In this document: piece after piece, positions 37,353-46,323 of the stretch
Layout: every line of letters begins with the position of its first letter
How positions within the stretch are numbered: the first letter of the stretch is position 1
NCBI RefSeq assembly: GCF_900176565.1
Contig: NZ_FXEH01000006.1
Coordinates: forward strand, 1,798,001 to 1,862,000
Direction: 5' to 3'
DNA from: Thalassobacillus devorans
Lineage (GTDB): Bacteria > Bacillota > Bacilli > Bacillales > Halobacillaceae
DNA: 64,000 nucleotides
Position numbers and translations under genes: made by a program
The notes under the pieces: generated by a model
Told to the model about the DNA's origin: nothing
The model's database searches: none
What the model saw: only the letters and a program-made list of their open reading frames with translations

Positions 37353-37805
37353 TTATTTTGCATTGCTTGAAGTGGTGGTAGCTTCCTGTTGCTTTTCCAG
37401 CTCTTCTGCAGCTTCTTCAATGGCTTCTGCAACTTCCTGAGCGGCTTCTTCTGCCTCTGCGTCATCCTGGCCTCGGATATTGCGGACTTTATCGCTGATC
37501 ACTTTTGTTGAATCCTTGAATTTTGTGCCAAACTCCTGGGATTTTTCTGAGAAGTTTTTGGATAGCTGGGAAGAAGATTCAACAGCGCGCTCTTTCCATT
37601 CTCCGCTTTTTTCAGATGCAACGTCCTTCCACTCACCGGCACGATCCTTCAGGTAATTCGATCCCTGATTAATATCATCACGGAATTCGCGTCCCGCTTT
37701 AGGAGCGAATAACAGTGCCACTACAGCACCTACAACACCGCCGATCAAAGATCCTACCAGAAAATCTCTGCCGTTTGTTTGGTTTTGGTTCTTGTTTTCA
37801 CTCAT
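37353..37805 (-). CDS. ytxH: General stress protein YtxH
   Basis: A 150-residue protein of the YtxH family. A glycine-rich membrane-like segment near the N-terminus (FLVGSLIGGVVGAVVALLFAP, residues about 15-35) precedes the conserved KAGREFRDDI, and then a long charged helical region and an acidic Glu/Ala-rich C-terminus. Function is unknown; in B. subtilis it is part of the general stress response. It starts two bases after the ytxG stop, so the two are translationally linked. Confidence 0.93.
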   Translation of the reverse strand: MSENKNQNQTNGRDFLVGSLIGGVVGAVVALLFAPKAGREFRDDINQGSNYLKDRAGEWKDVASEKSGEWKERAVESSSQLSKNFSEKSQEFGTKFKDSTKVISDKVRNIRGQDDAEAEEAAQEVAEAIEEAAEELEKQQEATTTSSNAK

Positions 37806-37807
37806 CC

Positions 37808-38242
37808 TTAAATTCCTCCCTCTGTTTTTCTTCCATCTTCTTTTTTATATTTTTTGTACAGATTGATGGCTACCTGCCCCCACCTCATCGCCTGAGCTGC
37901 GGAATCATCATCATTGATCTTTGATGATGTTAAGCTTCTTGAAACGGATCGGATAGACTGGTTGAATTCCTGAACAGAATCCCCGATTCCTTTAACGCCA
38001 TCTACCAATGAATTGAGTTTCTGTGATTTTTCCCCTACATCCTCTGCCAATTTATTGGTTTTATTCAATAGCGCTGTCGTTTCAAGGGTGATTCCTTCCA
38101 TCTGTTCCTCGACACCTTCGAGAGTATCTGCTACGTTGTTCATTGTCCTGGAAACTGATTTCAAGGTGATACTTAGGTAGATCACCAATACTGCAAAAGC
38201 TACAGCTGCAATGAGTGCAGCAATGTATAATAGAATTTCCAT
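37808..38242 (-). CDS. ytxG: General stress protein YtxG (DUF948)
   Basis: A 144-residue protein with an N-terminal membrane helix (ILLYIAALIAAVAFAVLVIYL) followed by a helical, coiled-coil-like region (SVSRTMNNVADTLEGVEEQM), the DUF948 pattern. It is the first gene of ytxGH(J) and has a sigma-B-type promoter upstream, as known for B. subtilis. The molecular role is unknown. The membrane helix and coiled coil suggest an envelope-associated stress protein. Confidence 0.92.
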   Translation of the reverse strand: MEILLYIAALIAAVAFAVLVIYLSITLKSVSRTMNNVADTLEGVEEQMEGITLETTALLNKTNKLAEDVGEKSQKLNSLVDGVKGIGDSVQEFNQSIRSVSRSLTSSKINDDDSAAQAMRWGQVAINLYKKYKKEDGRKTEGGI

Positions 38243-38288
38243 TCCCCCTGCTCACTCCTTTTATTATGTATTTGTCATGTTTTAGTAA

Positions 38289-38314
38289 GTACCCTGGCTT
38301 GATTATTGCTAAAC
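38289..38314 (-). promoter_or_regulatory. Sigma-B type promoter of ytxGHJ
   Basis: On the minus strand GTTTAG (38309-38314) and GGGTAC (38289-38294) are 14 bases apart, one mismatch each from the sigma-B consensus GTTTAA and GGGTAT. B. subtilis ytxGHJ is known to be sigma-B dependent. Confidence 0.8.
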
Positions 38315-38420
38315 GTGGATATAGGGAACCAGTTCTATTACTGTATTATTCGTTTTAAATCTTGGAATATCCTTTTTTTTCGTCTGAATCTGTAAAAATT
38401 TTTTTCTTATGTTCCGATAA

Positions 38421-38492
38421 AAACAAAAGAAGCTGTTTCAAGAGTGCCTTCCAGCACCTGCTGGGGTCGATACTCTTGAAAATGCAGCCTCT
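38421..38492 (-). terminator. Terminator after murC
   Basis: A long imperfect hairpin (AGGCTG...TTTCAAGAGT pairing with ACTCTTGAAA...CAGCTT) ends in TTTTGTTTTT on the minus strand. Confidence 0.8.
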
Positions 38493-38498
38493 CCTCAT

Positions 38499-39797
38499 TT
38501 AATTATTTAACTGTAATTCATACGCCTGCTGATACTTTTGAATGTCACCGGCACCCATGAAAACTAATACACTGTGATCATATTCTTTTAGAACATCCGT
38601 ATTTTCTGCCATAAGGAGATTCGATTCCGGAATCAGATTCTGCAAATCCTGAATTGTCAAATTACCATTTTCCTCCCTGGCAGAGCCAAAAATATCACAA
38701 AGATAAATGGCATCGGCTTCTTTCAAGCTTTCGGCAAATTCTTTCAGGAAGGTTTTCGTTCTGGTAAATGTATGCGGCTGAAAAATCGCTACCACATCTC
38801 TTTCTGGATACTTTTTACGCGCCGATTCGATGGTGGCTGAAATTTCAATTGGATGGTGCGCATAATCATCTACCAATACCTGATCACCTACTTGTTTTTC
38901 GGTGAATCGACGTTTAACCCCCCCAAAGGAACTCATTTTTTTAATTTCTTCCGCGGTCATGCCTTCATAATGACATAAAGCTATCACACTCAAAGCATTA
39001 AGCACATGGTGATTGCCATACCCTGGTATTAAGAAGGTATCATAGTAGGTATTTCTTACAAATACATCAAAAGACGTGCCTTCACTGCTCTCTTGAATAT
39101 TCTGTGCCTGAAAATCATTCGAATCTCCCAGGCCGTAATATAAGACAGGAACATTTGCTTGAATATGCTGTAAATGTTCATCGTCTCCGCAGGCAATAAT
39201 CCCTTTTTTCACCTGTTTGGCCATTTCCTGAAACGCCTGGAATACATCCTCGATACTTGTGAAATAGTCCGGATGGTCAAAATCAATGTTTGTCATAATG
39301 GCATAATCCGGATGGTAAGAAAGAAAGTGACGCCGATATTCACAAGCTTCAAAGGCAAAATAAAGACTGTCTCTATGGCCTTTTCCAGTGCCATCTCCAA
39401 TCAAATAGGAAGTTGGATAATTTTCTGAAAGTACATGGGCTAACAATCCAGTAGTCGAGGTTTTCCCATGGGCTCCTGTTACCGCAATGCTTGTATATTT
39501 TTGAAGCCATTCACCTAAAAATTCGTGGTAACGGAAATAAGGAAGACCTTGTTCCTTAGCTGCTACAATTTCCTCATGATCGTCAGCAAAAGCATTTCCG
39601 GCAATAATCGTTAAGCCCTCATGAATATTACCCTTCGAAAAAGGCAATATCTTTATATTTTTAGCTTCCAATACTTCTTGAGTAAAAAAACGTTTGTCAA
39701 CATCAGAACCTTGGACATGTTCGCCCGAGTCATGCAAAATTTGCGCCAGGGCACTCATTCCAGTCCCTTTGATACCAATGAAATGGTAAGTCGTCAT
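38499..39797 (-). CDS. murC: UDP-N-acetylmuramate--L-alanine ligase
   Basis: A 432-residue Mur ligase that adds L-alanine to UDP-MurNAc in peptidoglycan precursor synthesis. The N-terminal [17 protein letters not shown] binds the nucleotide sugar, the P-loop [18 protein letters not shown] is near residue 105, and [14 protein letters not shown] near 290 is the usual Mur signature. The ATG at 39797 has GGAGG nine bases upstream; a TTG two codons earlier is too close. In B. subtilis murC is next to sftA; here a nicotinate phosphoribosyltransferase gene lies between. Confidence 0.97.
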   Translation of the reverse strand: MTTYHFIGIKGTGMSALAQILHDSGEHVQGSDVDKRFFTQEVLEAKNIKILPFSKGNIHEGLTIIAGNAFADDHEEIVAAKEQGLPYFRYHEFLGEWLQKYTSIAVTGAHGKTSTTGLLAHVLSENYPTSYLIGDGTGKGHRDSLYFAFEACEYRRHFLSYHPDYAIMTNIDFDHPDYFTSIEDVFQAFQEMAKQVKKGIIACGDDEHLQHIQANVPVLYYGLGDSNDFQAQNIQESSEGTSFDVFVRNTYYDTFLIPGYGNHHVLNALSVIALCHYEGMTAEEIKKMSSFGGVKRRFTEKQVGDQVLVDDYAHHPIEISATIESARKKYPERDVVAIFQPHTFTRTKTFLKEFAESLKEADAIYLCDIFGSAREENGNLTIQDLQNLIPESNLLMAENTDVLKEYDHSVLVFMGAGDIQKYQQAYELQLNN

Positions 39798-40095
39798 AAA
39801 CAAGTACCTCCAAAATTAGTGAGTCACTTTTCCTTAGTATATGTATCATACTAAAAGTTGCGATTTTGTCGCCAGGCTGCTGTTAAAACAAATTACATTT
39901 GCCCTATGAGGAGCCCGGATAATTTTATACTTCCCTATTTTAGCATGGAATAACAGGAAGTAAAAACAAAGTATATTTAAATAATAGGCTTTTCGCCAGG
40001 CACTTTTGGTTATAGCCTATTCCCATACACTTTAACCCTTTAAAGTTGAACTTTAGGCAGACACCAATAATACCAGATTAAGAAAAGGAGTAAAT
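39798..40095. other. Intergenic stretch upstream of murC
   Basis: No gene is seen. It contains the murC promoter region at its left end (no strong match chosen) and copy 3 of repeat family A at 39987-40057. Confidence 0.5.
39987..40057 (+). repeat. Intergenic repeat family A, copy 3
   Basis: About 71 bases aligned with copies at 2359 and 49496: shared blocks are TCGCCA-GGCACTT, TAGCCT, ATACACTTTAACCCTTT and the terminal AAAGTTGAACTTT palindrome. It is the most diverged of the three full copies. Confidence 0.5.
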
Positions 40096-40133
40096 TGAAA
40101 AGAAGACTTACATTATATACGTAAGTCTTCTAC
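40096..40133 (-). terminator. Terminator after the nicotinate phosphoribosyltransferase gene
   Basis: An 11-base-pair perfect stem (40101-40111 with 40121-40131) with TTTT after it on the minus strand. Confidence 0.8.
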
Positions 40134-40137
40134 TATA

Positions 40138-41268
40138 CTATTCGTTGTCTTCCTCTGTTGTTTGGGGATGATATGGAACTTTTTCTAATCTTGGGTTTGG
40201 ATGATAACGGCGTCCTTCTTTAGCTTCAGGTTTTCCGTTCAGCAAAACATTGTCTCCTGTGAAGCCGATATCTATTTTTAACAGACTGCCGCCGACCCCA
40301 TACATATCCACAGGGACTTTTAATTCTTCGAACATCTTAATTCTACCTTCTGTAAACCCACCGCTCACTACAATTTTCACATGGTCGAAACCTTCTTTAT
40401 CCAAGGTTCTTCTTAAAGCGAAAATCAGCTCTGGATTTACCCCTCGAGGGTCGAATGTACCCATTAAATGCTGGTTCCGCAAGAAATATTTATCCACCAT
40501 ACTCCGAGAAGTATCTACACGTACTGCTTTCAGATCGTCACCAAATTCCCGTGCCACTTTCAGGGAATCGGTGATGACATCATTATTATAATCAACAAGC
40601 GCCATCAGTTCATCTTTAGGAAATTGTTGATGATAGGCCTTCGTTGCAGCTACAACATCACCCTTGAACATTTGAATGAGCGCATGCGGCATTGTTCCCA
40701 TGCCTTCTTTTCCCCACCATTCATTCATCGCATGGGTAGCCTGAGCTGTCGATCCCCCAATGAAGGATGCATATCCATCCCCAGCTTGCTGGGTATAATG
40801 ATCATCCCGATCTCCCATAAAGATAATCGGTTTCTGCTTGCCACTGGTCCGGGCAGCTTTCACCACGTTATATACATTCGTAGCCACAGATGTCCGTCGG
40901 GCAAAAATTCCATCAATAATCCCTTCCAGGTAACCAAAATTTTGATAAGGACCTGAAATAGTCATTACTGTCTCAAATGGGCTGATTTTATCGCCATCTT
41001 TAAGAGAATAGATTTCCAATTCTTCCGGATTGTCAGCGAACGTGTGGATAAGGGCAATCACTTCATCCGTACCACATAACACCGCATCATTCTTTTGGAA
41101 AAACTGCATCGTCACATGATTGTCTTCCAGATTTTCTTTCACTATTTCTTTCGTTTTCAAAAAATAGACGGCAGAGAACCAGCCTTCCTTTACTCGTTCA
41201 TCAAACTTGAATGTCTTATTTGTCAGCCGGTCAATTTCGCCATTTAATTTACGTGTGATTTCCTTCAT
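40138..41268 (-). CDS. Nicotinate phosphoribosyltransferase
   Basis: A 376-residue enzyme of the type II phosphoribosyltransferase fold that makes nicotinate mononucleotide from nicotinate and PRPP for NAD salvage. Visible family features are FQKNDAVLCGTDEVIALI near the N-terminus, a central FMGDRDDHYTQQAGDGYA, the AVRVDTSRSM block and the C-terminal glycine-rich VSGGFTEGRI and YGVGGSLL. It is shorter than the 490-residue B. subtilis PncB. AAGGAG precedes the ATG at 41268. I do not recall this gene between murC and sftA in B. subtilis, so it is a lineage insertion. Confidence 0.88.
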   Translation of the reverse strand: MKEITRKLNGEIDRLTNKTFKFDERVKEGWFSAVYFLKTKEIVKENLEDNHVTMQFFQKNDAVLCGTDEVIALIHTFADNPEELEIYSLKDGDKISPFETVMTISGPYQNFGYLEGIIDGIFARRTSVATNVYNVVKAARTSGKQKPIIFMGDRDDHYTQQAGDGYASFIGGSTAQATHAMNEWWGKEGMGTMPHALIQMFKGDVVAATKAYHQQFPKDELMALVDYNNDVITDSLKVAREFGDDLKAVRVDTSRSMVDKYFLRNQHLMGTFDPRGVNPELIFALRRTLDKEGFDHVKIVVSGGFTEGRIKMFEELKVPVDMYGVGGSLLKIDIGFTGDNVLLNGKPEAKEGRRYHPNPRLEKVPYHPQTTEEDNE

Positions 41269-41369
41269 AATTCTGCTCCTTATATAACAAAGAATCCTTT
41301 TCCGAATAAAATCATTCATCTCTAATCATATAAAATCTGCATGACTAACACAAGCCATTTCTAAAACCA

Positions 41370-41415
41370 TGAAATAAAGCCATCCCCAGCCAAATAAATG
41401 GCATAGGAAATGGCT
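41370..41415 (-). terminator. Possible terminator after sftA
   Basis: An imperfect stem (AGCCATTTCC pairing with GGGGATGGCT) with TTTATTTC after it on the minus strand, just past the sftA stop. Confidence 0.55.
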
Positions 41416-41422
41416 CTACTCG

Positions 41423-44230
41423 TCAATATACTTCTGATGACTCTTGAGAGTGAAATAGTTCTTCCACTTGCTCTCTTGTTAATAAAATATCTCTTGGTTT
41501 ACTTCCCTTTTGTTCTGAGATGATTCCGTATTCTTCCATATGGTCAATTAACCGTGCCGCTCTGTTATAGCCTACTTTGAACCTTCTTTGCAGCATGGAT
41601 GCACTGGCTCCATTATGCTCGATTACAAAAGATACGGCTTCCTCAAAGAGTTCATCCTGCTCCCCGGCTTCATGTGCTGTCTGCATCATTAGTTCCTCTT
41701 GTTCAAATAAATAATTAGGAGGAGCGGATTTCTTTACAAAACCGGTGATGCGCTCAATTTCATCATCCGACACGAACGCTCCCTGAATCCTTACTGACTG
41801 TCCAGAACCGTTTTCAACAAAAAGCATGTCGCCCTTACCGAGCAATTTTTCTGCACCTGCTGTATCGATGATTGTTCGAGAGTCCACTTGAGACGAGACA
41901 CTGAAAGCAATCCGTGTCGGGATATTCGCTTTAATCAGCCCGGTAATAACGTCAACGGAAGGCCGCTGTGTCGCAACCAGTAAATGAATGCCGCATGCGC
42001 GTGCCTTTTGAGCTAAACGGCAAATGGCATCCTCTACATCCTGCGGAGACACCATCATTAAATCAGCCAGCTCATCAATTACTACTACTAGATATGGCAT
42101 TTTTTCATCAGCCCGGTTTTGTTTCATCATTTTTTGATTGAAACGTTCAACGTCCCTTACGCCCTCTTTGACGAATTTTTCATAGCGATCATCCATTTCT
42201 TTGACCGCCCATTTAAGTGCCTTAGTCGCTGCTTTGACGTCCGTAATCACGGGGGAAACCAGATGTGGGAGCTCATTGTACGGCGCCAATTCCACCATCT
42301 TAGGATCTATCAATAGAAACTTGACATCTTCATGGTGAGCCTTGTAAAGCAGGCTTACCAAAATAGTGTTAATACAGACACTTTTACCGGATCCCGTAGC
42401 TCCTGCAATAAGGCCATGTGGCATTTTTTGCAAGTTAGTTACCATTGGAGTCCCACCTATATCTAACCCTAAGGCTACGGTTAAAGGTGACGGACTCTCC
42501 TTAAAACTCTCGGATTCAAAAATCTCCTGCAACCCTACTATATCGGATTTTTCATTAGGTATTTCAATCCCTACCGCCTGTTTCCCCGGTATCGGTGCCT
42601 CGATACGTATCGCTTTTGCTGCCATACTCAATTTAATGTCGTCAGCAAGATTGGTAATTTTACTCACCTTCACACCTGGTTCGGGCTGAACTTCAAATCT
42701 TGTGACAGAAGGCCCACGCATGGCATTGACGACCTTTGCGCGCACATGAAAATGGTTCAGTGTGGTCTCCAATAACTCCATCTGCTCCCTGGTCCGCTCA
42801 TCGTTGTGACTGGATTTTTCTACAGGGTCATCTAATAAGTGGAGGGGAGGCTTATGGTAAGTGACAGACTGGTTAGCACCTTTCGCCTCTTCTGCTTTTT
42901 TAACAGTTCTTTCGGACTTATGATTTTCAGTCCTGTTTCTTTTATCACGAGGGGTCATAATCACATTAAATGGCACACTGCTACCGCTCTTCTTAGATTC
43001 TTTTTTTCTATCTTGGCTTTTAGCAGGTGCCTGTTTGTTTGTTTTGACTTTATTAGCAGCGGGATTCTCCGGTTCAGACTGGTTTTGCAGCTTATCCGTT
43101 TTATTTTCTTCTGGAACAGTTACCGGTTCGGCAGGTTCCTTTTCAATTCTCTGCATATTTTCAGGCTGTTTATCTGTTTGTCCCTCTTGTTCAACATCTT
43201 CGGTATGATCTTCCACCGCTTCTACCGTTCCAGCTTCGTCATACGATTGTCCAAATTCCGGGTCTGTTTCCGCTTCCTCAGATTTCTCAACTTCTGTTTC
43301 TCCCACTATCTCTGATGCCTCATCTACGCTTCCCTCATCCAGTTCCGCTTTTTCCACTTCTGTACTCGCTTCTACCGTTGCAGCTATATAAGATTGCGCA
43401 TCCTCAACCGGAGAATCTTCAAGCTTTTGGGAGGTTAATATTTCTTGGTTTATTGGCTCGTCCTTATTCAGCTCATTTTCTGCATCATCGGCAAGGTTAT
43501 CTTCATTTCCTTTTGAAACCTCTTGCTCTTTTTCCTCTGTATTATCTTCTACAGGAATCGCCTCAAGCGAAGAGACAATCTCCTTCGGTGAAGAATGTGA
43601 GGAGGCGTCTTCACGATATCTTGCCAATAATTCCGATAAGCTTTCCGCTTGTGGTCGCTGATCCTCTTCGGCAGCAGTCAAATCCTCGATGATTTGCTTT
43701 TTTTCTCCTCTACGATGGTATCCATAAATCGGCGAAGGAACTTCTGTAGGTTGAAAAGGAATTTTATAAGCTTCTTCATTACTTGCTTCTTTTGTGTAGC
43801 TTCTATCACTGCGGCTCGATTGACTCTTATGTAGATGGGAAGAATACTCATTCTTCGCTTGATTGTTGGTATTGGATTGATACTTGGTTTGGGATTGATA
43901 GTTATTCTGTGTCTGATAGTTTTTTCGAGCTTGATAGCTTTCCTTTTCAGGTTTCATTCGAGGAGTCCTGTCTACTGTTTTATTCTCCACATAGTTTTCG
44001 CCATAAGTCTTTGCAGGACGACGCTTTCTCTGCTCCTGTTCCGAACTTCGATGATCAGGAATTACCGGAAAACGAAATTCACCTTGTTTCGGGTATTTAT
44101 ATGCCATTTTTGTTTTAACATAGGGGTCATTATTTTCTTTATGGTTATACGTGTCGTCAACCTGCATCGGCTGTTCAGATGTCTCGCTGTTGAACATATC
44201 TTTCAGTTTCTTCTTCATCTGATCCCACAT
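41423..44230 (-). CDS. sftA: DNA translocase SftA (FtsK/SpoIIIE family)
   Basis: A 935-residue septum-associated DNA pump that clears chromosome DNA from the division plane before septum closure. It lacks N-terminal membrane segments, which separates SftA from SpoIIIE. The N-terminal 430 residues are low complexity: first basic and Gln/Asn/Tyr/Ser-rich, then strongly acidic. The motor follows with Walker A GATGSGKSV at about 605-613 and Walker B VVVIDELADLMM near 718. A winged-helix gamma domain (ASMLQRRFKVGYNRAARLID) closes the protein. The linker is longer than I expect from B. subtilis. Confidence 0.95.
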   Translation of the reverse strand: MWDQMKKKLKDMFNSETSEQPMQVDDTYNHKENNDPYVKTKMAYKYPKQGEFRFPVIPDHRSSEQEQRKRRPAKTYGENYVENKTVDRTPRMKPEKESYQARKNYQTQNNYQSQTKYQSNTNNQAKNEYSSHLHKSQSSRSDRSYTKEASNEEAYKIPFQPTEVPSPIYGYHRRGEKKQIIEDLTAAEEDQRPQAESLSELLARYREDASSHSSPKEIVSSLEAIPVEDNTEEKEQEVSKGNEDNLADDAENELNKDEPINQEILTSQKLEDSPVEDAQSYIAATVEASTEVEKAELDEGSVDEASEIVGETEVEKSEEAETDPEFGQSYDEAGTVEAVEDHTEDVEQEGQTDKQPENMQRIEKEPAEPVTVPEENKTDKLQNQSEPENPAANKVKTNKQAPAKSQDRKKESKKSGSSVPFNVIMTPRDKRNRTENHKSERTVKKAEEAKGANQSVTYHKPPLHLLDDPVEKSSHNDERTREQMELLETTLNHFHVRAKVVNAMRGPSVTRFEVQPEPGVKVSKITNLADDIKLSMAAKAIRIEAPIPGKQAVGIEIPNEKSDIVGLQEIFESESFKESPSPLTVALGLDIGGTPMVTNLQKMPHGLIAGATGSGKSVCINTILVSLLYKAHHEDVKFLLIDPKMVELAPYNELPHLVSPVITDVKAATKALKWAVKEMDDRYEKFVKEGVRDVERFNQKMMKQNRADEKMPYLVVVIDELADLMMVSPQDVEDAICRLAQKARACGIHLLVATQRPSVDVITGLIKANIPTRIAFSVSSQVDSRTIIDTAGAEKLLGKGDMLFVENGSGQSVRIQGAFVSDDEIERITGFVKKSAPPNYLFEQEELMMQTAHEAGEQDELFEEAVSFVIEHNGASASMLQRRFKVGYNRAARLIDHMEEYGIISEQKGSKPRDILLTREQVEELFHSQESSEVY

Positions 44231-44306
44231 ATTATCACTCTCTTCTTAACAAAGGTTTTACTTACTATTTTAACAGGTTTTTCATTCATACAGGTTGTTT
44301 TTTAGA

Positions 44307-44346
44307 TAAAAAAAAGACTGCAGCACAAAAATAGGGCTACAGTCAT
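44307..44346 (-). terminator. Terminator after ytpR
   Basis: A stem GACTGTAGC/GCTGCAGTC (44316-44324 with 44336-44344) followed by a run of T on the minus strand. Confidence 0.85.
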
Positions 44347-44358
44347 CCTAAAAGTGTT

Positions 44359-44964
44359 TTACAGGTCAAACTCCTGACCAATTTCATAATCCTCTTCCAA
44401 TACTAGAATCCCTTTTTCTTTCGGGGCATCTGGAATACCTAATTCTTTTGCAGAACATATCATTCCACGGGAATCCACCCCTCTTAATTTAGCAGGCTTG
44501 ATTTTCATCCCGCTTGGCATGACGGCGCCTACCTTGGCTACTACTACTTTCTGTCCGCTATCGACATTAGGGGCGCCGCAGACGATTTGAAGTTTTTCAT
44601 CTCCCACATCTACCTGGCAGACACTTAATTTATCCGCATTTTCATGAGGCCCTTTTTCTTCTACATAGCCGACCACAAATTTAGGAGACAAATCTAGATC
44701 CAACTTATCGCCTAGGTCATTTTTTTCAAAAATGGCTTTAATATCTTCCAACATAGCTTCTGTCAGTCTGATTTTCCCGTGTTCAGCTAAATTCATATAA
44801 TTAGACAGGTTGAAAATATTGTAGCCTAACAGACTGCCATCCCGTTGATCTGTAATTTTCACCACATCACCATGGTGTTCTTCCTTAATAAAGTTGCGGT
44901 CCCCATCTTTATGCGGGAAGACCAATACATCTCCAATCCCTTTTGGGTTATAAAATACAAACAT
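44359..44964 (-). CDS. ytpR: YtpR, tRNA-binding (EMAP-II-like) domain protein
   Basis: A 201-residue soluble protein. The C-terminal half is an OB-fold tRNA-binding domain like that of PheT and MetG (KFVVGYVEEKGPHENADKLS, KVVVAKVGAVMPSG, RGVDSRGMICSAKELG). The N-terminal half is a DUF4479-type region. It probably binds structured RNA, but no target is known. It starts two bases after the ytpQ stop, with its ribosome site inside ytpQ, so they are coupled. Confidence 0.93.
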   Translation of the reverse strand: MFVFYNPKGIGDVLVFPHKDGDRNFIKEEHHGDVVKITDQRDGSLLGYNIFNLSNYMNLAEHGKIRLTEAMLEDIKAIFEKNDLGDKLDLDLSPKFVVGYVEEKGPHENADKLSVCQVDVGDEKLQIVCGAPNVDSGQKVVVAKVGAVMPSGMKIKPAKLRGVDSRGMICSAKELGIPDAPKEKGILVLEEDYEIGQEFDL

Positions 44965-44966
44965 GT

Positions 44967-45785
44967 TTACTCGTCCTTTCCTTCATCTTTAGGTTTATTT
45001 TGAGCCAGAATGAAGATTGGTTCCAGTTTTTTATCTTCATATAAAAAGGATAATGAAGTGACCGGTGTTCTTCCTTCCGCAAAGAACTTCATTGCCATTT
45101 GAGCCAAAATATCATAGCCGGCAGGGTTTTCAATATCGGCGAATATGAGTACATCCTGATGCGGAATACTCAGCGCTAATTCCCCTTCTGCATTTGCTTT
45201 CATCTCTTCCAGTAAAGCTTCGTTTAACACCCGGCTGGCATCGTACCCATCATTTGTGGACAAGAAATAGAACGTGTTTCCGTACACTTTATCTTTGGAC
45301 ATTTCTACAGGCAGTGAACGCACATTGAAGCCAGCAATTTCTTTAATCCGATCTGCTGACCATCCTTCTCTTTCCAGCATGTCTTCGTCAATTAACTGAT
45401 ATGATTTCCCTAGGTCTAAAGCGTAATAAATCCGTGTTTCAGCCGTATGGTCCGTATAGAGAAGTTTCTTTCCAGAAGAAGTTTCTGTAGGGAAAGAGCC
45501 AGCTCTAATTACTGGAAAGATATGACGTTCTTTCCCTTCCAGGTGATGAGTTTCATTCATAATTCGCAATGCTTCTTTGATGTGCTCTTCCAGCTCGTCC
45601 AAGGCATCTTCGCCTCGATTTTCCCACTTAGAAATAACATTAGGCAAGGTAACCGTTATTCCCTCGCCTGATTCTTTCCATTCTATCCGGAAAGTATCTT
45701 TATCACGATTAAAAGAAGTTCGCCACTCTTCCGAATGCAATCGTTCCTCAAGTTTCCGTTTCATTTTGATACTCGTCATTTTCAT
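44967..45785 (-). CDS. ytpQ: YtpQ, DUF1444 protein
   Basis: A 272-residue soluble protein of the DUF1444/YtpQ family, with KLEERLHSEEWRTSFNRDKDTFRIEW near the start and HIFPVIRAGSFPTE near residue 105. The C-terminal part is an alpha/beta region with VLIFADIENPAGYDILAQMA. No catalytic motif is known. AAAGGAGG lies seven bases before the ATG. It is paired with ytpR, which suggests an RNA or translation link by association only. Confidence 0.9.
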   Translation of the reverse strand: MKMTSIKMKRKLEERLHSEEWRTSFNRDKDTFRIEWKESGEGITVTLPNVISKWENRGEDALDELEEHIKEALRIMNETHHLEGKERHIFPVIRAGSFPTETSSGKKLLYTDHTAETRIYYALDLGKSYQLIDEDMLEREGWSADRIKEIAGFNVRSLPVEMSKDKVYGNTFYFLSTNDGYDASRVLNEALLEEMKANAEGELALSIPHQDVLIFADIENPAGYDILAQMAMKFFAEGRTPVTSLSFLYEDKKLEPIFILAQNKPKDEGKDE

Positions 45786-45839
45786 ACCGTTTCCTCCTTT
45801 ATGTATGGAGAGAAATCAATTACTTCGTCTATTTTAGCA

Positions 45840-45872
45840 TAAAAAAACTGCGCTTCAACAATCGCGCAGTTT
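45840..45872 (-). terminator. Terminator after ytpP
   Basis: An 8-base-pair GC-rich stem (45846-45853 with 45864-45871) is followed by a T run on the minus strand. It separates ytpP from ytpQR. Confidence 0.88.
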
Positions 45873-45876
45873 CCGA

Positions 45877-46194
45877 TTATTTTTGTAATCCTTCAATGAA
45901 TGTTTCGATTTCCTCTTTTGTTTTCCGTTGCTTACTGACAAAACGGCCAATTTCTTCTCCTTTATCGAATGCAACGAAACTTGGAATACCTAGTACGCCA
46001 TAGTCCACGCAAATATCCAGGAAATCATCACGATCTATATAGAGAAATGTATAATCCTTATATTTTTCTTCCAGCTCAGGAAGAAATGGTTCGATAAACC
46101 TGCAGTCAGGACACCAGTCCGCTGAAAATAACATGATTACTTTATCATGGTTACGATACTCATGAAATTGTTCTTCTGTCTTCAATTGTTCCAT
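45877..46194 (-). CDS. ytpP: Thioredoxin-like protein YtpP
   Basis: A 105-residue single-domain thioredoxin-fold protein. The redox site is WCPDC in FSADWCPDCRFIEPFLPEL (both cysteines present), and the cis-proline block is LGIPSFVAFDKGEEI. The site differs from the classical WCGPC, so the redox potential probably differs from TrxA. It is cytoplasmic and monocistronic. Confidence 0.94.
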   Translation of the reverse strand: MEQLKTEEQFHEYRNHDKVIMLFSADWCPDCRFIEPFLPELEEKYKDYTFLYIDRDDFLDICVDYGVLGIPSFVAFDKGEEIGRFVSKQRKTKEEIETFIEGLQK

Positions 46195-46323
46195 GTTTAC
46201 ACCTCCGGTTTTATCCTACCATAGCTTTGCCTATAATTAGATATTGGGTGCTCAGGACATTGTAAATAAATGATTATAATTCCTCTTTCCCTTCACAAAC
46301 AAACAGCTCGAATTCTGTATTGC

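Noticed and set aside
42839-44305. Several long open frames on the plus strand opposite the sftA gene
   Set aside because: They are antisense to a clear FtsK-type gene with biased codon use in low-complexity sequence, lack ribosome sites and match nothing recognisable.
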